This document shows, piece by piece, positions 6,454-13,426 of a stretch of DNA of 38,385 nucleotides. The DNA comes from a virus, in the IMG/VR virus record IMGVR_UViG_3300032931_000318, positions 1-38,385 of that record. One strand, 5' to 3'. The stretch's first letter is position 1. Every line of letters begins with the position of its first letter. Position numbers and translations under genes: made by a program. The notes under the pieces are model-generated. The model was given only the letters and a program-made list of their open reading frames with translations. It made no database searches and was not told where the DNA came from.

Positions 6454-6482
6454 TTGCTTTATGTGTTTTACACCAATATAAT
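6454..6482 (+). promoter_or_regulatory. Promoter for the ERF operon
   Basis: TTGCTT (6454-6459), a 17-base spacer and a perfect TATAAT (6477-6482) point at the gene at 6518. An AGGAG ribosome site is at 6507-6511. With the minus-strand promoter nearby this makes 6231-6517 a divergent control region. Confidence 0.7.
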
Positions 6483-6517
6483 TTAAAAATAATTTAAAAA
6501 TAAATTAGGAGTTAACA

Positions 6518-6739
6518 ATGGTTTTTAAGCAGTTACTTATGCAAGTCAGAGGAGATGGGAGTCTAATTCCTGTTTCAGTGAGGCTATTGCCTGCCCATAA
6601 AGAACTTTTGAGAGGACTAGGCAGCGGGAATATCAACGCAGGAATTGGAATTTTAATGGCGACAGTTGAGAATGATATTAAGAGGCATTTAAAATTGCCT
6701 ATGCGTGCTCCGAAAAAGAAAGTTAGAGGTAGGAAATGA
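6518..6739 (+). CDS. Small hypothetical protein, first gene of the ERF operon
   Basis: AGGAG sits 6 bases before ATG 6518. The 73-residue protein begins MVFKQLLMQVRGDGSLIPVS, has a glycine-rich middle (LRGLGSGNINAGIGIL) and a strongly basic end (RAPKKKVRGRK). The basic tail suggests nucleic-acid contact, but no fold is recognisable. It overlaps the ERF gene by ATGA (6736-6739) and would be co-translated with it, so a recombination accessory role is possible. Confidence 0.65.
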   Translation: MVFKQLLMQVRGDGSLIPVSVRLLPAHKELLRGLGSGNINAGIGILMATVENDIKRHLKLPMRAPKKKVRGRK

Positions 6740-7404
6740 AACACACAGAAACGATTGCAAAGCTATCAGAGGCGTTATCAAAAGCACAGGGGAGCATACA
6801 GGGAGCATTGAGAGATAGAAAAAACCCTTTTTATAATAGTAAATATTCAGACCTAGCATCTATATGGAAATGTGCAAGGGAGCCGCTTGCACAAAATGGG
6901 TTAGCTGTAATCCAGGGGACATTCATTACAGAGGATGGGAAAATAATATTGGAAAGTAAGCTCACTCATTTATCAGGAGAATGGATAAGTAGTTTCTATC
7001 CAGTTGAGCCGATTAAAAAAGATCCACAGGGTCTAGGTAGTGCACTCACATATGCCAGGAGGTATTCTCTCCAATCATTACTAGGGATATGTGCTGACGA
7101 CGACGACGACGGCAATGCTGCGTCCTCTGCTCCTCGTACTCAGGTGGCATCTCCTCCTCCTGTACAAGTTATCAAACCAATGCCGATACCTACACCTGTG
7201 CAGGAAATTAAAAAAGATACTGTAGCAGATGAAGTTATGAAAAAAATATCTATCCTGTCTAATGGATATAAAGACGAGGGAAGACTTAATTTTATTTTAG
7301 AAAATTTGGGGGTTAAAACGTCTAAGGAAATTATGGCGCTAGATGATAATTCATTACTAGATATGATTGCTAAACTAGACGAATTGAAAAACGATTTTAA
7401 ATAA
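6736..7404 (+). CDS. erf: ERF-family single-strand annealing protein
   Basis: The first 125 residues match the ERF recombinase pattern: LSKAQGSIQGALRDRKNPFY, NSKYSDLASIWKCAREPL, then QNGLAVIQG and GSALTYARRYSLQSLLGI. ERF proteins anneal complementary strands and help circularise or recombine phage DNA. A run of five Asp residues (encoded by GACGACGACGACGAC) and a Pro-rich linker (about 127-160) lead to a small helical C-terminal domain. The protein is 222 residues, close to family size. Translation is coupled to the upstream gene. An ERF protein is consistent with circularisation of a permuted genome. Confidence 0.88.
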   Translation: MKHTETIAKLSEALSKAQGSIQGALRDRKNPFYNSKYSDLASIWKCAREPLAQNGLAVIQGTFITEDGKIILESKLTHLSGEWISSFYPVEPIKKDPQGLGSALTYARRYSLQSLLGICADDDDDGNAASSAPRTQVASPPPVQVIKPMPIPTPVQEIKKDTVADEVMKKISILSNGYKDEGRLNFILENLGVKTSKEIMALDDNSLLDMIAKLDELKNDFK

Positions 7405-7414
7405 GAGGTATCAC

Positions 7415-7567
7415 GTGGAAGAAAATTTCGGTAATAAGATAATGATAGCGTTTAGGGATCAAGTATTGACTTCTGAAATAGTTTCGAGAATCCATGAGTT
7501 GCATATGATTGAGTTAGAGAAATTAAAAAAAGAATTATTACAATTAATTAACAAGGTGTTTGAGTGA
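7415..7567 (+). CDS. Small helical protein with a GTG start
   Basis: An AAGAGG site (7403-7408) precedes GTG 7415 by six bases. The frame encodes 50 residues ending in a long amphipathic helix rich in Leu and Lys (ELEKLKKELLQLINKVFE). Its stop overlaps the next ATG (TGATG, 7565-7569), supporting real translation. No function can be assigned. Confidence 0.6.
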   Translation: MEENFGNKIMIAFRDQVLTSEIVSRIHELHMIELEKLKKELLQLINKVFE

Positions 7568-7767
7568 TGAGAAAGTTTTGTCCATTGATTAGAGGGGAGT
7601 GCAACCCTAACTGTGCATTAGTTATTGAAAAGGGCATGGAAAATTCATGCTCTATTTTTATGATCGCACAAGAACTTGACTGGATGGGTAGTGAAATGTC
7701 CAATTTGAGTTATTTATTAGCTAAGGATTCAGAATCTGAAAGTGAGGCAGCGAATGGAAAACGATAA
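7567..7767 (+). CDS. Small Cys-motif protein A
   Basis: I place the start at ATG 7567, which overlaps the upstream stop; the GTG three bases earlier is less likely. The 66-residue protein opens MRKFCPLIRGECNPNCAL with a further Cys in ENSCSIF. The next gene carries the same CPLI..GEC...C pattern, so the two look paralogous. Four close Cys residues could bind zinc or an iron-sulfur cluster. Reminiscent Cys motifs occur in small phage proteins of unknown role; I cannot assign one. Confidence 0.65.
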   Translation: MRKFCPLIRGECNPNCALVIEKGMENSCSIFMIAQELDWMGSEMSNLSYLLAKDSESESEAANGKR

Positions 7768-8161
7768 ACAGTGTGAGGTAAGAGGATGCCCTCTAATTAA
7801 TTTTGGAGAATGCATAGGCGACAAATGCTCATTCTCAAGAGTTATTTCAAGTAATTCATCTGCAAATGAAAACGATGCCAATAAGGTTACACGTTGCGAG
7901 GTCGCTGCATTAGACATATGGAACGAACGATTGTTAATGACTTTTCAAGATATGTTATCAGGTCTATATACAGTTTGCGATAGTATGGGACTTAATCATA
8001 TTAAAAATCGTCTTGACTCAATCGAGAAATGTATTGAAAAGAATGATAATAGATTTTATAAAATGATTCAGAGGAGCAGAACTGAAAATCCTAAAAAAGT
8101 TATTAAAAAATCTATTAAGAAAATTACTAAGAAAGTTAAAAAGAAATTAATTCGAAAATAA
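7754..8161 (+). CDS. Small Cys-motif protein B with basic C-terminal tail
   Basis: GAGG at 7744-7747 favours ATG 7754 over the GTG at 7742. The 135-residue protein starts MENDKQCEVRGCPLINFGEC and repeats the CPLI-x2-GEC-x3-C arrangement of the preceding gene. After a helical middle (about 50-100) it ends in a Lys-rich tail with repeated KKI/KKV units (KKSIKKITKKVKKKLIRK), which probably contacts nucleic acid. The overlap with gene A (7754-7767) implies coupling. A hairpin follows the stop. Confidence 0.7.
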   Translation: MENDKQCEVRGCPLINFGECIGDKCSFSRVISSNSSANENDANKVTRCEVAALDIWNERLLMTFQDMLSGLYTVCDSMGLNHIKNRLDSIEKCIEKNDNRFYKMIQRSRTENPKKVIKKSIKKITKKVKKKLIRK

Positions 8162-8163
8162 AA

Positions 8164-8187
8164 AGGTGGAGTTTTTAAACTCCACCT
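8164..8187 (+). terminator. Strong hairpin after the ERF operon
   Basis: AGGTGGAGTTT and AAACTCCACCT form a perfect 11-bp stem with a 2-base loop (8175-8176), three bases after the stop of the Cys-motif B gene. No U run follows, so it may be a processing or protective hairpin rather than a full terminator. Confidence 0.55.
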
Positions 8188-8227
8188 ACCGCTCTCACTC
8201 GCTGAATATTAAATATAACATAATTAA

Positions 8228-8256
8228 TTTTCAACAATTAAAAAGAATGATAAAAT
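8228..8256 (+). promoter_or_regulatory. Candidate extended -10 promoter for the middle operon
   Basis: TGATAAAAT (TG at 8248-8249, -10 TAAAAT at 8251-8256) is an extended -10 element. A weak TTTTCA lies 17 bases upstream. It sits after the hairpin and before ATG 8293. Confidence 0.45.
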
Positions 8257-8292
8257 AGCTTTTTTAAAACCTAAAGTAGTGACAGGTAACAT

Positions 8293-8580
8293 ATGCGCAA
8301 GCTCCTATGTGATAAGTGTCAGGTTTCAAAATCTATTTCTAAGTATAGAAAACGTCACCATGCGTCAGAAAACCCCACGTGTAAAGTATGCGAGGGATAT
8401 CAAGGTAATAAAACTCTAAACGGTATCAGAATAATTATAAAAAAAAGAACTTGCATCAATTGCAAGCAAGTTTTCAATTCAATAAATGAATCACGCTATT
8501 GCGATTTTTGCAAAAGGTCATGGCATGGTGCCACTGACTTTGGAAGTCCATACACTACAGCGCTGCAATGTAATTTTTAA
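8293..8580 (+). CDS. Small zinc-ribbon-like protein
   Basis: The 95-residue product has four CxxC knuckles, at Cys6/9, Cys30/33, Cys54/57 and Cys70/73. They fit two four-Cys zinc sites in tandem, with a basic stretch between them (RKRHH, IIIKKR). An AGG site lies seven bases before ATG 8293. HNH nucleases share this kind of zinc scaffold, but no HNH catalytic residues are visible, so a nucleic-acid-binding adaptor is the safer reading. It heads the operon running toward the nuclease, ParB-like and methylase genes. Confidence 0.65.
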   Translation: MRKLLCDKCQVSKSISKYRKRHHASENPTCKVCEGYQGNKTLNGIRIIIKKRTCINCKQVFNSINESRYCDFCKRSWHGATDFGSPYTTALQCNF

Positions 8581-8589
8581 AGGAAGTAA

Positions 8590-8964
8590 ATGTCGTCCGA
8601 TCAGAAATTCAAACGTGAAGTTGATACAAATAAACTATCCATGTCAATGACTCAAATATTTATGCAACGTGCTCCGAAGAAAAAGATATGCACTAGCACT
8701 ATGTATGAACACATAAGGACTGCTTGCTTTATAACAATGGCAAATCATCTCATGTCTAATATTGAACAGATAAAGGATGCAATAGAAAAAGGGTACACTC
8801 TTGAGGAGGTGATGGGCATTTTCCATGTTGAGCTAAAAGACACATGGGATATTTTAGTTAAATCAAAACTCGGGAATTCATGCTTTCGACCTATGGATAT
8901 CGAGACGATTATAAAAGCGTCTGGCCCTAAAGAAATAATTTCTAAATCAGTTATTAGGAATTGA
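8590..8964 (+). CDS. Hypothetical helical protein
   Basis: AGGAAG precedes ATG 8590. The 124-residue protein is predicted mostly helical and has a possible helix-turn-helix (GYTLEEVMGIFHVELKDTWD, about residues 70-89). It is preceded by a basic patch (QRAPKKK). The HTH-like segment makes DNA binding possible, but it is not a family I recognise. It lies one base upstream of the VRR-NUC gene. Confidence 0.6.
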   Translation: MSSDQKFKREVDTNKLSMSMTQIFMQRAPKKKICTSTMYEHIRTACFITMANHLMSNIEQIKDAIEKGYTLEEVMGIFHVELKDTWDILVKSKLGNSCFRPMDIETIIKASGPKEIISKSVIRN

Positions 8965-8965
8965 T

Positions 8966-9388
8966 ATGTTCAAAAAAATCAGAAGAGTCAACTCTCCATT
9001 AAAAAAAGTAACTCCTAAAATTCTGGAGAAGGATATTGAACGTGGGATATTGCATTATCTATCAACGCTATCCCATATAAAAGTTTGGAAACAAAATAGT
9101 ATAGGAGTTTTTGACGCTAAGACTGGTAGATATCGTTTACCACATTCTCCATATATCATTAGAGGGGTATCTGACGTCATTGGGATAATCAACTATGGGT
9201 TATGTAACGGTCAAAATTGTGGACGTTTCCTGGCCGTAGAAATTAAAACTCCAAAGCGCAAAGGTAATGTCAGCGATGATCAAAAGCAATTTATTAAAAT
9301 GATTACAAGTAACGGAGGATTAGCATTCGTTGCTACATCTATCGACGATGTTAAAGAAGTATTCAAGAGAGAGGGAATTAGTACATGA
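8966..9388 (+). CDS. VRR-NUC domain nuclease
   Basis: The 140-residue protein shows the conserved VRR-NUC layout. An N-terminal Glu in EKDIERGILHYL is followed by VWKQNSIGVFD and GRYR. The catalytic Asp70 is in GVSDVIGI and the Glu92-x-Lys94 pair in LAVEIKTPKRKG. These small PD-(D/E)XK enzymes are structure-selective nucleases or Holliday-junction-type resolvases, common beside phage replication and packaging genes. AGGAATT lies just before ATG 8966. Likely roles are resolving branched DNA before packaging or processing replication intermediates. Confidence 0.88.
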   Translation: MFKKIRRVNSPLKKVTPKILEKDIERGILHYLSTLSHIKVWKQNSIGVFDAKTGRYRLPHSPYIIRGVSDVIGIINYGLCNGQNCGRFLAVEIKTPKRKGNVSDDQKQFIKMITSNGGLAFVATSIDDVKEVFKREGIST

Positions 9389-9423
9389 CTAGACCAAGAG
9401 CGATATTTGCGGTATAAGTTATC

Positions 9424-9440
9424 TAAACAATTATTGTTTA
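9424..9440. promoter_or_regulatory. Palindrome TAAACAA-TTA-TTGTTTA, candidate operator
   Basis: A perfect 7-3-7 inverted repeat in the 72-base gap before the gene at 9461. It may be an operator or a small hairpin in the leader. Confidence 0.4.
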
Positions 9441-9460
9441 CATAAACCTGTTGGGGAAAT

Positions 9461-9841
9461 ATGAGCTTTAAGAGAAATTTTTTAAATACCGATGAGATAG
9501 ACTGCGACCTTTTCAAACTAGAACAAGCATCTGCAAGAGTTAACCACGGCATTTCTGAGAAGGATGCTTATTGGGTTACTAACGAGCATACTCATTTTTT
9601 TAGGACTCATGATTCAGAGGGAAAAACTCTAAATGAATGCGCTGCAACGTGTGGACATAAGCATGATATTCAGATAATCAGAGATAAAAAAGATCCTGAA
9701 AAAATTATTGATATAAAATGTGTCCCTGCAAAGTGGGCGAATGATCAGCATATCCATGTAATCACCTATAAGTATTCTTCTAAAATTAAAAGGCGTGTTT
9801 GGAATCCAGATGTCCAAGCGTTGATTGCTAGAAATGATTAA
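9461..9841 (+). CDS. Hypothetical protein with His/Cys-rich centre
   Basis: GGGGAA lies just before ATG 9461. The 126-residue protein has a central segment rich in possible metal ligands (NEHTHFFRTHDSEG, ECAATCGHKHD, later DQHIHVITY). It ends with basic beta-like sequence (SSKIKRRVW). A bound zinc or other metal is plausible. I do not recognise the family. The last bases overlap the following gene (ATGATTAA at 9834-9841), so the two are coupled. Confidence 0.6.
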   Translation: MSFKRNFLNTDEIDCDLFKLEQASARVNHGISEKDAYWVTNEHTHFFRTHDSEGKTLNECAATCGHKHDIQIIRDKKDPEKIIDIKCVPAKWANDQHIHVITYKYSSKIKRRVWNPDVQALIARND

Positions 9842-10148
9842 ATTAATTGAGAATACATTCATTGAAGTTATAAGTAAAAAGTTTCAAAACGAATCTGTTA
9901 GAAGTTATTTGCTTACACATCCTATGCGGTTTGTAATGTTTGATAATTTACAAAAAGAAATTAAAGATGCGGGATGTGTTCTTGATGAGATGACTGGAGA
10001 TCTTGAAAAAAAGAGAAGAGCTATTCATAGTTTAGTTGAGAGTTTAACTTTATTATTTGCAAAAATAGCATTGCAGATGAAGGAAAAGGATTTGAAAAAT
10101 GCCAACGAAGAAAGGGACGAGTCAGAAAACAGTTTCTTACAATATTAA
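9834..10148 (+). CDS. Hypothetical helical protein
   Basis: The start at ATG 9834 overlaps the previous stop; a TTG at 9825 is possible but less natural. The 104-residue product is strongly helical with a charged C-terminal half (DLEKKRRAIHSLVESL, KEKDLKNANEERDESEN). No motif is recognisable. Its 3' end contains the start of a small out-of-frame gene at 10099. Confidence 0.6.
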   Translation: MIKLIENTFIEVISKKFQNESVRSYLLTHPMRFVMFDNLQKEIKDAGCVLDEMTGDLEKKRRAIHSLVESLTLLFAKIALQMKEKDLKNANEERDESENSFLQY

Positions 10149-10248
10149 AAAAGAAATTGAGTCGGGGAAATCTAGGGAGCAGTCAATTGCGATTGCGCTT
10201 GAGATAAAAAGAAAATCAGAATCAGATAAAAAAAAGAAAAAGAAATGA
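10099..10248 (+). CDS. Small basic phage protein
   Basis: ATG 10099 opens a 49-residue frame beginning MPTKKGTSQKTVSYNIKKEI, then SGKSREQSIAIALEIKRK, and ending in Lys-rich sequence. The pattern (a basic start, a KEIESGK.REQ turn, an AIAIAL helix) matches a family of very small proteins found near packaging genes in many phages; the function is unknown. Its stop overlaps the ParB-like start as ATGA (10245-10248), which supports real translation. It is too short to appear in most ORF lists. Confidence 0.6.
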   Translation: MPTKKGTSQKTVSYNIKKEIESGKSREQSIAIALEIKRKSESDKKKKKK

Positions 10249-10802
10249 GAATTGAGTGCGCACATACTAGACTGGTAAAACTGTCAGACTTGCGCCCACA
10301 TCCTGATAACCTTAATAAGCATTCTGAGGCACAGATAAGGGCACTGGCGAAGATCATTGCACAGAATGGACAGCGTAGCCCTATTGTAGTTAGTAACCAG
10401 AGTGGGGTTATAACGAAGGGTAATGGGCGATATGAGGCGATTAAGTCACTTGAGTGGGAGAGTTGTGCTGTTGATTTTCAAAACTATGCGGATGAGTTGG
10501 AGGAGTTGAGAGATAGAGTCGCAGATAACGAAATAGCTAAATATGCCGAATTTAATAAAGCTGGATTTATTGATCAATTGAAAGAATTAGACCTAGACAT
10601 TGACGAAATAGATTGCGAGGAGTTTGGTTTATTAGATTTTATAATGCCACCGATTGACCCATTAGAAGATATTGATACCGAAAAAATAAAAGAAGATCTT
10701 AATAAGAAATATATATTAGAAATAACTTTCCCTAATGAAATGGAGCTTGCAGATATTAGAGATGATTTAATTTCTCGTGGTTATATAGTGAGAGAGAAGT
10801 AA
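10245..10802 (+). CDS. ParB-like N-terminal domain protein
   Basis: Residues 10-80 carry the ParB/sulfiredoxin-fold pattern: LVKLSDLRPHPDNLNKHSEAQIRALAKII, NGQRSPIVV and ITKGNGRYEAIKSLEW. The GNGRYEA segment corresponds to the nucleotide-binding box that ParB proteins use for CTP. No ParB-type helix-turn-helix follows. The C-terminal half is acidic and helical. In many phages this domain is fused to or paired with a DNA methylase next to the terminase. Here the stop overlaps the methylase start (TAATG at 10802), so the two are probably partners. A partition role is not implied. Confidence 0.82.
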   Translation: MRIECAHTRLVKLSDLRPHPDNLNKHSEAQIRALAKIIAQNGQRSPIVVSNQSGVITKGNGRYEAIKSLEWESCAVDFQNYADELEELRDRVADNEIAKYAEFNKAGFIDQLKELDLDIDEIDCEEFGLLDFIMPPIDPLEDIDTEKIKEDLNKKYILEITFPNEMELADIRDDLISRGYIVREK

Positions 10803-11761
10803 TGAGCGATTATGGCATTCCGTACATGGGATCAAAAGCAAAAATCTGTTCGGAAATTTGTAAATTTTTCCCGAAAGCAGATAACTTTTATGACTTGTTT
10901 GGTGGCGGATTTAGTATTACCGATTTTATGCTAAGACATAGGTCAAAAGACTATAAGCAATTTCATTTCAATGAATTACGTCCAGGCATTTGCGAGTTAA
11001 TAAAAGATGCAATTGACGGAAAATATAACTATAGCAATTACTTGCCGGAATGGATCTCTAGGGAAGATTTTTTTAAGAGAAAAGATACTGAGGCATTTGT
11101 TAAAATATTTTGGTCATTTGGAAATAATGGAAATAGCTATTTATTTGGAGAAGGTATTGAAGAATATAAAAAATCAATGCACAATGCAGTTGTATTTAAT
11201 ATCTTCGATGATACTGCTAAAAAAATATTTGGCATGGATAAATTTAAAGACGGATATTCGATTGCGGACAAGAGATTGCTACTGCGTAATAGGATTGTTT
11301 TTTTAAATAAAGATAAAAAGAAAGGAGAGATCGGCCAACTCGAACGACTCCAACAACTCGAACAACTCCTACAACTCGAACGACTCCAACGACTCCGACG
11401 ACTCCAACGACTCCGACGACTCCAACAACTCCTACAACTCGAACGACTCCAACAACTCGAATTTTATAATAAAAGTTATGACGAAGTTCCTATAAAACAA
11501 AATTCAATAATTTATTGTGATCCTCCATATAAAGGTACAGCGGGGTATAGTTCGAGTTTTAACACTGAAAAATTTTTAAACTGGGCGAACGAGATTCAGC
11601 ACCCAATTTTTATTTCTGAATACAATATAGATGATAATAGATTCAAATTAATTTTTACTATTAAAAAGAGATCGCGATTAAATATTGGAAATAATGCTTT
11701 AATAAAAGTAGAAAAATTATATATAAATCATTATGGATTTTTAAAGTTTTATAAAAAATAA
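10802..11761 (+). CDS. dam: Dam-like (D12 class) adenine-N6 DNA methyltransferase with tripeptide repeat
   Basis: Motif X is near the start (IPYMGSK), motif I is DLFGGGFSI at residues 32-40, and motif IV is CDPPY at about 239-243, the alpha-class order of Dam/D12 enzymes. Between the recognition region and motif IV lies an unusual insert, residues 179-220, built from fourteen tripeptides with Leu in the middle (QLE, RLQ, QLL, RLR). Methylation of GATC is the usual Dam activity but is not proven here. Length (319 aa) is above typical Dam by about the size of the insert. It is coupled to the ParB-like gene and precedes the terminase. Confidence 0.85.
   Translation: MSDYGIPYMGSKAKICSEICKFFPKADNFYDLFGGGFSITDFMLRHRSKDYKQFHFNELRPGICELIKDAIDGKYNYSNYLPEWISREDFFKRKDTEAFVKIFWSFGNNGNSYLFGEGIEEYKKSMHNAVVFNIFDDTAKKIFGMDKFKDGYSIADKRLLLRNRIVFLNKDKKKGEIGQLERLQQLEQLLQLERLQRLRRLQRLRRLQQLLQLERLQQLEFYNKSYDEVPIKQNSIIYCDPPYKGTAGYSSSFNTEKFLNWANEIQHPIFISEYNIDDNRFKLIFTIKKRSRLNIGNNALIKVEKLYINHYGFLKFYKK
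11336..11461 (+). repeat. Fourteen 9-bp tandem repeats inside the methylase gene
   Basis: The units follow C[A/G]ACTC[C/G][A/G/T]A without interruption for 126 bases and stay in frame, encoding x-Leu-x tripeptides. Sub-patterns repeat at 18 bases. Length changes by whole units would keep the frame. Confidence 0.9.
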
Positions 11762-11775
11762 AACTAAGGAATAAT

Positions 11776-12126
11776 ATGGCACGTCCAATTGCAATGACAG
11801 AAGAGAAGAAAAAACAATTCAAAGCAATTTGCAGATTAAACCCAACGCTAAAAGATTGCGCTGCATTCTTAGAAGTTTCCGAAGATTCTATTGAAAGATA
11901 TTGTAAAAGTTTAGGCCAATCATTCGCGGAGTTTAGGACGGAAAACATGGTACAAACTCGCTTTTCTTTAATTAGAAACGCATTGAAAATGGCGGAGAAA
12001 GGTAACCCCGCATTGATGATTTTTTGTTTGAAAAATTTATGCGGATGGGCAGATAAATTTGAAAGTACAAGTACAAATAGTGGCATGATTAAAATAGAAA
12101 TTTCTAAAGAAGATGCAAATTTATAA
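11776..12126 (+). CDS. terS: Terminase small subunit
   Basis: The 116-residue protein has an N-terminal helix-turn-helix (LNPTLKDCAAFLEVSEDSIE) of the terminase small subunit type, followed by a helical oligomerisation region (SLIRNALKMAEKGNPALMIF) with the family-typical NP.L..F.LKN. It binds the packaging start on phage DNA and hands it to the large subunit. An AAGGAA site precedes ATG 11776. The stop is immediately followed by the large-subunit ATG. Confidence 0.82.
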   Translation: MARPIAMTEEKKKQFKAICRLNPTLKDCAAFLEVSEDSIERYCKSLGQSFAEFRTENMVQTRFSLIRNALKMAEKGNPALMIFCLKNLCGWADKFESTSTNSGMIKIEISKEDANL

Positions 12127-13410
12127 ATGCTAGAAAATGATTTACGTATTCCATTTGCAAAAACTCAACGCCAAAAAGAGGCAATAAATATATTAGCAAG
12201 CGACGCTAAACATTGCATGTTATATGGTGGGAGTAGAAGTGGAAAAACTTTTATCATTGTTTACGCTATTATTATTAGAGCTGCAAAAGAAAAATCAAGA
12301 CATGTAATACTTAGATCTAAATTTAATCACGTGAGGACTTCCATTTTCATGGACACTTTGCCAAAAGTTTTAGACTTAGCATTCCCTAATTTACATGCTT
12401 TAATTAATAAAACAGATTCAACATTAGTTCTACCAAATGGTAGTGAGATATGGCATGCAGGATTAGATGATAAGCAGCGTGTAGAGAAGATTTTAGGGAA
12501 GGAATATAGTTCAATTTATTTTAACGAATCATCTCAAATTGAATACTCCTCTATTTCAATGGCACTCACTAGACTGGCAGAAAAAAACAAACTTAAAAAA
12601 AAAGTTTATTACGACGAAAATCCTCCAACTAAATCACACTGGTCATACTGGCAATTTATAAAAAAACTAGATCCAGTTCAAAATATTCCATTAAAAAATC
12701 CTGACATGTATGCATCAATGTTAATGAATCCGAATGATAATCAAGAGAATATTGATCAAGATTATTTGGCGATGCTACAGGAGTTACCCGAGCGTGATCG
12801 AAATAGATTTTTATTCGGAATGTTTAACGATACTAATGACGGGGTTGCTTATTATTCTTTTGTTAGAGAACGACATGTGGTGAAAAATGTTGAATCCGAT
12901 CATGGAACTACATTCATTGGTTTAGATTTTAACGTGAATCCTATGACAGCAGTTGTATGTAAGATGGTAAACGATAGATTGCATGTGATAGATGAGGCGT
13001 ATCTTGAAAACAGTGATACTTATAAAATGTGCGCTCATTTAAAATCAAAGGGATATGTCGGTACTGTTATCCCTGACAGTACAGGTGCTAATAGAAAAAC
13101 TTCTGGACGTACAGACTTCCAGATATTGGAAGAGGCAGGGTTCCAAATATTATCAACTCGTAACCCATACGTAGTAGACCGGATCAATAATCTAAATCGA
13201 ATCTTCTCTCACGATATGATTAAAATAGATGATAAGTGCAAAAAGTTAATAAACGACCTAGAAAAAGTTGGTTGGAAAAACGGGGATCTTGACGAGGGGA
13301 ATGATAAGATGCTGACGCATATTAGCGATGCACTAGGTTATGCAGCATGGAAACTAATACCAATGGCAAAGCGACTTGATAAGTTACAAATTAATCGGAT
13401 TGGTAGATAA
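12127..13410 (+). CDS. terL: Terminase large subunit
   Basis: The 427-residue packaging motor has a Walker A loop GGSRSGKT at residues 34-41 and a Walker B stretch SSIYFNE at 128-134, with the catalytic Glu last. The C-terminal RNase H-like nuclease has GLDFN (Asp267), an Asp in VIPDSTG, and ISDALGY near the end. It translocates DNA into the prohead through the portal and cuts the concatemer. The start follows the small-subunit stop with no gap. Together with a gp6-type portal this resembles the SPP1/P22-style headful group, consistent with a permuted genome. Confidence 0.93.
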   Translation: MLENDLRIPFAKTQRQKEAINILASDAKHCMLYGGSRSGKTFIIVYAIIIRAAKEKSRHVILRSKFNHVRTSIFMDTLPKVLDLAFPNLHALINKTDSTLVLPNGSEIWHAGLDDKQRVEKILGKEYSSIYFNESSQIEYSSISMALTRLAEKNKLKKKVYYDENPPTKSHWSYWQFIKKLDPVQNIPLKNPDMYASMLMNPNDNQENIDQDYLAMLQELPERDRNRFLFGMFNDTNDGVAYYSFVRERHVVKNVESDHGTTFIGLDFNVNPMTAVVCKMVNDRLHVIDEAYLENSDTYKMCAHLKSKGYVGTVIPDSTGANRKTSGRTDFQILEEAGFQILSTRNPYVVDRINNLNRIFSHDMIKIDDKCKKLINDLEKVGWKNGDLDEGNDKMLTHISDALGYAAWKLIPMAKRLDKLQINRIGR

Positions 13411-13426
13411 TAAGCAAGAGGGCAAT

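Noticed and set aside
9385-9417. Ten-residue frame beginning at ATG 9385
   Set aside because: It has no convincing ribosome site and no overlap with a downstream start, so nothing supports translation.
11007-11306. Overlapping plus-strand frame inside the methylase gene
   Set aside because: It overlaps a well-supported gene on the same strand and shows no coding character of its own.
11336-11461. The 9-bp tandem array as a CRISPR or a low-complexity assembly error
   Set aside because: The units are coding, in frame, with conserved Leu codons and flanked by intact methylase motifs.
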